This document shows, one piece after another, positions 6,973 to 9,938 of a stretch of DNA of 9,938 nucleotides (position 1 is the stretch's first letter; each line of letters begins with the position of its first letter). The notes under the pieces were generated by a model. It searched no databases, was not told the origin of the DNA, and was given only the letters and a program-made list of their open reading frames with translations. Source of the stretch: Bacteroidales bacterium (GTDB taxonomy: Bacteria > Bacteroidota > Bacteroidia > Bacteroidales > WCHB1-69); assembly GCA_017964755.1 (NCBI GenBank), contig JAGCRI010000171.1, positions 1-9,938 of the forward strand, given 5' to 3'. The position numbers were made by a program, and so were the translations under genes.

Positions 6973-8253
6973 ATGAAAAGAGATACAGCGATTTTCGATT
7001 TAATTAAACAGGAAAGAGAACGCCAGACCTCAGGCATTGAGCTGATTGCATCTGAAAACTTTGTGAGTGAACAAGTTATGGAAGCAATGGGGTCGGTTAT
7101 GACAAACAAATATGCCGAAGGTTATCCTGGCAAGCGTTACTACGGCGGCTGCCAAATTGTTGACCAAAGCGAACAGCTTGCTATCGACCGCATCAAGAAG
7201 CTTTTCGGTGCGGAGTGGGCAAACGTACAGCCGCATTCAGGTGCGCAGGCAAACATGGCGGTTCTGCTGTGCTGCCTCAAGCCGGGCGACACCTTCATGG
7301 GACTTGACCTTTCACACGGCGGCCACCTTTCACACGGCTCACCAGTCAACTCGTCAGGCATTCTCTACAAAGCGGTTGCCTACAGCGTTGACGAGGAGAC
7401 AGGCACAATCAATTATGACAAAATGGAAGAGACTGCGCTCCGCGAGAGGCCGAAACTCATAATCGGCGGTGCGTCAGCATATTCACGCGACTGGGACTGG
7501 GCGAGAATGAGAGCCATTGCCGACAAAATCGGTGCAATTCTGATGGCAGACATCTCCCACCCTGCCGGCCTTATCGCACGCGGGCTGCTCAACAACCCGA
7601 TGCCTTATTGCCACATTGTTACGACAACCACACACAAGACACTGCGTGGGCCGCGCGGCGGTCTCATCATGATGGGCAAGGATTTCGTCAATCCGTGGGG
7701 ACTCACAACTCCAAAGGGCGAAGTCAAGATGATGTCGCAAGTGCTTGACAGCGCGGTATTTCCGGGTGTTCAAGGCGGTCCATTGGAACACGTCATTGCA
7801 GCCAAGGCAGTCGCTTTCGGCGAAGCACTGAGCGATGAATACCTCGAATACATCAAGCAGGTCAAAGCCAACGCAGCCGCAATGAGCAAGGCGTTCACCG
7901 ACAAAGGCTACAAAGTCATCAGCGGTGGCACCGACAACCACTTGATGCTCATCGACTTACGCACAAAATTCCCTGAAATCACGGGTAAGAAAGTCGAGAA
8001 CACACTTGTTCAGGCTGACATCACTCTCAACAAGAACATGGTTCCGTTCGACAGCCGCACCCCATTTAGCACCTCAGGCATCCGCGTAGGCACACCGGCC
8101 ATCACTTCACGCGGTCTGAAAGAAGCGGATATGGGTGTCATTGTAGAACTCGTTGACGATGTCATTTCTCACATTGACGACCAGTCTGTGATTGACAAAG
8201 TCCGCAGAAAAGTCAATGACATGATGAGCAACAGACCTTTAAATGTTTGGTAA
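6973..8253 (+). CDS. glyA: Serine hydroxymethyltransferase
   Basis: This PLP enzyme of the cytoplasm interconverts serine plus tetrahydrofolate and glycine plus 5,10-methylene-tetrahydrofolate, the main source of one-carbon units for purines, thymidylate and methionine. The 426 residues match bacterial SHMTs. Visible features are ELIASENF (23-30), the SVMTNKYAEGYPGKRYYGGC segment (41-60), PHSGAQAN (87-94), D192 and H195 in MADISHPAGL, and the Schiff-base lysine K222 in TTTTHKTLRGPRGG. The C-terminal substrate-binding arginine lies in SGIRVGTPA. MADIS replaces the more frequent MADIA, a mild change. The ATG at 6973 gives the expected short lead. No TAnnTTTG box is clear directly upstream, so it may be read from the ridA-ALDH transcript through the hairpin or from an unrecognised promoter. 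Confidence 0.98.
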   Translation: MKRDTAIFDLIKQERERQTSGIELIASENFVSEQVMEAMGSVMTNKYAEGYPGKRYYGGCQIVDQSEQLAIDRIKKLFGAEWANVQPHSGAQANMAVLLCCLKPGDTFMGLDLSHGGHLSHGSPVNSSGILYKAVAYSVDEETGTINYDKMEETALRERPKLIIGGASAYSRDWDWARMRAIADKIGAILMADISHPAGLIARGLLNNPMPYCHIVTTTTHKTLRGPRGGLIMMGKDFVNPWGLTTPKGEVKMMSQVLDSAVFPGVQGGPLEHVIAAKAVAFGEALSDEYLEYIKQVKANAAAMSKAFTDKGYKVISGGTDNHLMLIDLRTKFPEITGKKVENTLVQADITLNKNMVPFDSRTPFSTSGIRVGTPAITSRGLKEADMGVIVELVDDVISHIDDQSVIDKVRRKVNDMMSNRPLNVW

Positions 8254-8328
8254 GCCTGATTCCGACTGTATTAAGAAACATTTTTTATCAAAAAAACTTT
8301 TTATATATCAATATATTAAAAAAAATTG

Positions 8329-8336
8329 TATCTTTG
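8329..8336 (+). promoter_or_regulatory. Promoter -7 box for rpmE2
   Basis: TATCTTTG is an exact TAnnTTTG match in a very AT-rich stretch following glyA. Transcription would begin near 8341, leaving a leader of about 40 nt before the L31 start. No -33 TTG is found at the usual distance. The leader ends in an A-rich segment (AAAATAAAGAAGAA) just before the ATG, as is common in this phylum, where Shine-Dalgarno sequences are rare. Confidence 0.6.
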
Positions 8337-8383
8337 CAGCTCGAAATTTTAAGGTAAATACGAATCATTAAAATAAAGAAGAA

Positions 8384-8644
8384 ATGAAAAAAGGCATTCA
8401 TCCAAAGGAATACAGAAGCGTGGTTTTCAAAGACATGTCTAACGATTACGCTTTCCTCACAAAATCGACTGTCAACACGAAAGATACTATCGTTTGGGAA
8501 GACGGCAAGGAATATCCGTTGGTAAAATTGGAAATTTCAAACACATCTCACCCATTCTTCACAGGTAAGATGAAACTTGTTGACACTGCCGGACGTGTTG
8601 ATAAATTCCGCAACAAGTACAACAAATATTTCGAAAAGAAATAG
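8384..8644 (+). CDS. rpmE2: 50S ribosomal protein L31, type B
   Basis: L31 sits at the junction between the ribosomal subunits (bridge B1b region). The 86-residue length and the type B signature are clear: N-terminal KKGIHPKEYRSVVFKDMS, internal YPLVKLEISNTSHPFFTGK, and C-terminal DTAGRVDKFRNKY. There is no cysteine at all, so this is the zinc-independent (C-) form that lacks the CxxC zinc ribbon. In some bacteria the C- form is induced on zinc limitation through Zur, but in Bacteroidota type B is often the standard L31; I see no Zur box here. It is a single-gene unit with its own promoter box and the terminator at 8674-8708. Confidence 0.97.
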   Translation: MKKGIHPKEYRSVVFKDMSNDYAFLTKSTVNTKDTIVWEDGKEYPLVKLEISNTSHPFFTGKMKLVDTAGRVDKFRNKYNKYFEKK

Positions 8645-8673
8645 TTTTTGTTTTGCATAATTATTATTTTTGC

Positions 8674-8708
8674 GAGGTCTATTTTGTATGAAAGAAGACC
8701 TCTTTTTT
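8674..8708 (+). terminator. Intrinsic terminator of rpmE2
   Basis: GAGGTCT (8674-8680) pairs with AGACCTC (8696-8702) across a 15-nt loop, and a run of six T (8703-8708) follows at once. This is a standard Rho-independent terminator 29 nt after the L31 stop. The loop and T-run also carry the elements of a promoter for the next gene. Confidence 0.8.
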
Positions 8709-8715
8709 ATTTTTG
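8683..8715 (+). promoter_or_regulatory. Candidate promoter for the GlmU-like gene, nested in the terminator
   Basis: TTTG (8683-8686), a 21-nt spacer and TATTTTTG (8708-8715) form a complete Bacteroidota promoter, the only one in the window with a well-spaced -33. The -33 lies in the terminator loop and the -7 box begins at the last T of the T-run. The predicted start falls at about 8719-8722, at or next to the ATG at 8722, so the message may be leaderless. The T-richness of the terminator could produce such a match by chance. Confidence 0.5.
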
Positions 8716-8721
8716 AAAACT

Positions 8722-9879
8722 ATGAACATAATTTTTTTTGACGACACAAACAGCGCACATCTGAAGCCGTTCACGCTGACGCGCCCCGCCGCCGAGATAA
8801 GAGTCGGCATTATGACAATACGTGAAAAATGGGAAAAAATAATGCAAGCGAAATGCTCATGGCTTACGGCAGAATACCTTCAAAAGAAATATCCTGTCAC
8901 AGTTGAGGATGAGAACGTGTTGGTCGCTTCATCACTTCTGCCCACCCCTGAACTTACCAAAGCAGTTAAAAAGCTGCAAATTGGTGACGGCTTGTATAAA
9001 AACGGCGTTCTGCTCGCTGCCAAACTCGGTAAATCCGCTTCAATCGGTGATATATGCAGAATTGAAGAGTTTGATGACGAAATATCACAAATCGCTTCAG
9101 TCACTGACATATTCATGAAAAATGACGAGGAATTGCGTAAAGATTTCAAAATAATTACAAAAAGCAGAAAAAGTGCAGAAATATCTGACACAAATCTCAT
9201 CATCGGGGATAAAAAAGATATTTTTGTGGAAAAGGGCGCGAAAATTGAGGGTGCTGTGCTGAACTGCTCCGCCGGTCCGATATACATTGGCAAAGAGGCT
9301 GAAGTGATGGAGATGGCTACAATCCGCGGCCCGTTTGCACTTTGCGAGCACTCGCAAGTGAAGATGAGCGCAAAAATCTACGGTGCGACTACAATCGGCC
9401 CGTGGTGCAAAGTCGGCGGCGAACTCAGCAACGTGGTCTTCTTCGGCTACTCAAACAAGGCGCATGACGGCTTCCTTGGCAATTCCGTAGTCGGCGAATG
9501 GTGCAACTTCGGGGCCGACACCAACGCTTCAAACCTCAAAAACAACTACTCCACCATCAAAATCTGGAACTACGAGCGCAAGCGTTTCAGGGATACTGGA
9601 CTCCAATTCTGCGGTCTCTTCATGGGAGACCACTCAAAATGCGGAATCAACTCGATGTTCAACAGCGGTACAATTGTGGGTGTTGGCTGCAACCTTTTCG
9701 GTACAGGCTATTACCGCAACTTGGTGGACTCGTTCTCCTACGGAGGGCCGAATACAGGATATGAAAAATACCGTCTTGACAAAGTCATTGAGACCGCCGA
9801 ACAGGTCTTTGTCCGCCGCCACAAGACATTTGACGAGACCGAAAAGGAGATAATGGAATATCTTTGGGAAAACTGCTAA
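8722..9879 (+). CDS. GlmU-like (alternate) sugar nucleotidyltransferase/acetyltransferase
   Basis: This 385-residue protein resembles the Bacteroidota 'alternate GlmU' family (TIGR03991 type), thought to supply UDP-N-acetylglucosamine for peptidoglycan and LPS. The N-terminal part has FFDD (5-8) and FTLTRPAAEIRVGIMTIREKW (17-37, in pieces), and no classical GxGTRM nucleotide-binding loop is visible. The C-terminal part from about residue 187 is a left-handed beta-helix of hexapeptide repeats (IYIGKEAEV, IRGPFALCEH, ATTIGPWCKVGG). The stretch FGYSNKAHDGFLGNSVVGEW (241-260) and GADTNASNLKNNY (264-276) parallels the GlmU acetyltransferase segment KAGHLTYLG...NIGAGT, making H248 a candidate catalytic base. 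I chose ATG 8722; a TTG at 8713 extends the frame by three codons but lies in the -7 box. Bifunctional activity is inferred, not evident. Confidence 0.85.
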   Translation: MNIIFFDDTNSAHLKPFTLTRPAAEIRVGIMTIREKWEKIMQAKCSWLTAEYLQKKYPVTVEDENVLVASSLLPTPELTKAVKKLQIGDGLYKNGVLLAAKLGKSASIGDICRIEEFDDEISQIASVTDIFMKNDEELRKDFKIITKSRKSAEISDTNLIIGDKKDIFVEKGAKIEGAVLNCSAGPIYIGKEAEVMEMATIRGPFALCEHSQVKMSAKIYGATTIGPWCKVGGELSNVVFFGYSNKAHDGFLGNSVVGEWCNFGADTNASNLKNNYSTIKIWNYERKRFRDTGLQFCGLFMGDHSKCGINSMFNSGTIVGVGCNLFGTGYYRNLVDSFSYGGPNTGYEKYRLDKVIETAEQVFVRRHKTFDETEKEIMEYLWENC

Positions 9880-9938
9880 TGCGAATTGTCCATTTTCAGA
9901 ACTCCTCACAGTAACGCTGTATAAGATAGAACCTTATG
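9880..9938 (+). other. Tail after the GlmU-like gene, no gene recognised
   Basis: These 59 bases contain no recognisable coding sequence or strong terminator. An ATG at 9879 overlapping the stop codon opens only 11 codons. An ATG occupies the last three bases (9936-9938) and could be the start of a next gene in the same direction, but nothing of it is visible. Confidence 0.4.

Noticed and set aside
7483..7941. 152-codon open frame antisense to glyA
   Set aside because: Fully covered by conserved SHMT sequence including the active-site lysine region; composition is that of a reverse shadow.
8254..8328. Possible terminator after glyA formed by T-run and A-run (TTTTTTATCAAAAAA)
   Set aside because: The pairing is only A-T with a 3-nt loop and no GC stem; too weak to call.
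8665..8672. Another TATTTTTG box before the rpmE2 terminator
   Set aside because: No -33 TTG at 17-23 nt, and a transcript starting there would run straight into the terminator hairpin.
8713..8721. TTG start extending the GlmU-like protein by three residues
   Set aside because: It lies in the -7 box TATTTTTG, and the ATG at 8722 gives the family-like start MNIIFFDD.
9879..9914. 11-codon frame (MRIVHFQNSSQ) overlapping the GlmU-like stop codon
   Set aside because: Too short, with no recognisable pattern; the TAATG overlap is likely chance.

Overview
This window looks like a chromosomal housekeeping segment from a member of the Bacteroidota, probably Bacteroidales-like. Four things point there: two secreted protein families typical of that phylum (DUF4468-like and DUF4292-like), the 'alternate GlmU' sugar-nucleotide enzyme family, a type B ribosomal protein L31, and AT-rich intergenic promoters with the phylum's -7 box TAnnTTTG (for example TATCTTTG) in place of TATAAT. 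No tRNA, rRNA, CRISPR array, transposase or phage gene is visible, and no gene-free stretch exceeds about 150 bases.

Left half (1-4830, minus strand). Six genes run leftward with gaps of only 1-29 nt, so they probably form one operon. In transcription order they are a secreted DUF4468-like protein, surE (survival nucleotidase), a small three-helix membrane protein that I do not recognise, atpA and atpG (F1 ATP synthase alpha and gamma), and a DUF4292-like secreted protein cut by the window edge. The odd point is that atpA-atpG stand apart from atpB/E/F/H, which usually lie just upstream of atpA. An internal promoter candidate and a short palindrome lie just before atpA.

Divergent control region (4831-4978). 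It holds TAnnTTTG promoter boxes facing both ways, for the leftward operon and for ridA.

Right half (4979-9938, plus strand). ridA (imine/enamine deaminase) is followed by an NAD(P)-dependent aldehyde dehydrogenase. Then come a long perfect hairpin and a run of TTAGGAG-type heptamers, glyA (serine hydroxymethyltransferase), the L31 gene rpmE2 with its own promoter and terminator, and the alternate GlmU-like gene, whose likely promoter is interleaved with the L31 terminator. RidA and GlyA are linked in metabolism, because RidA removes the 2-aminoacrylate that damages SHMT. The last 59 bases hold no recognisable gene.

I see no clearly new multi-gene system. The most useful leads are the split ATP synthase locus, the hairpin plus heptamer element, the nested terminator/promoter with a probable leaderless start, and the unassigned membrane protein between surE and atpA.
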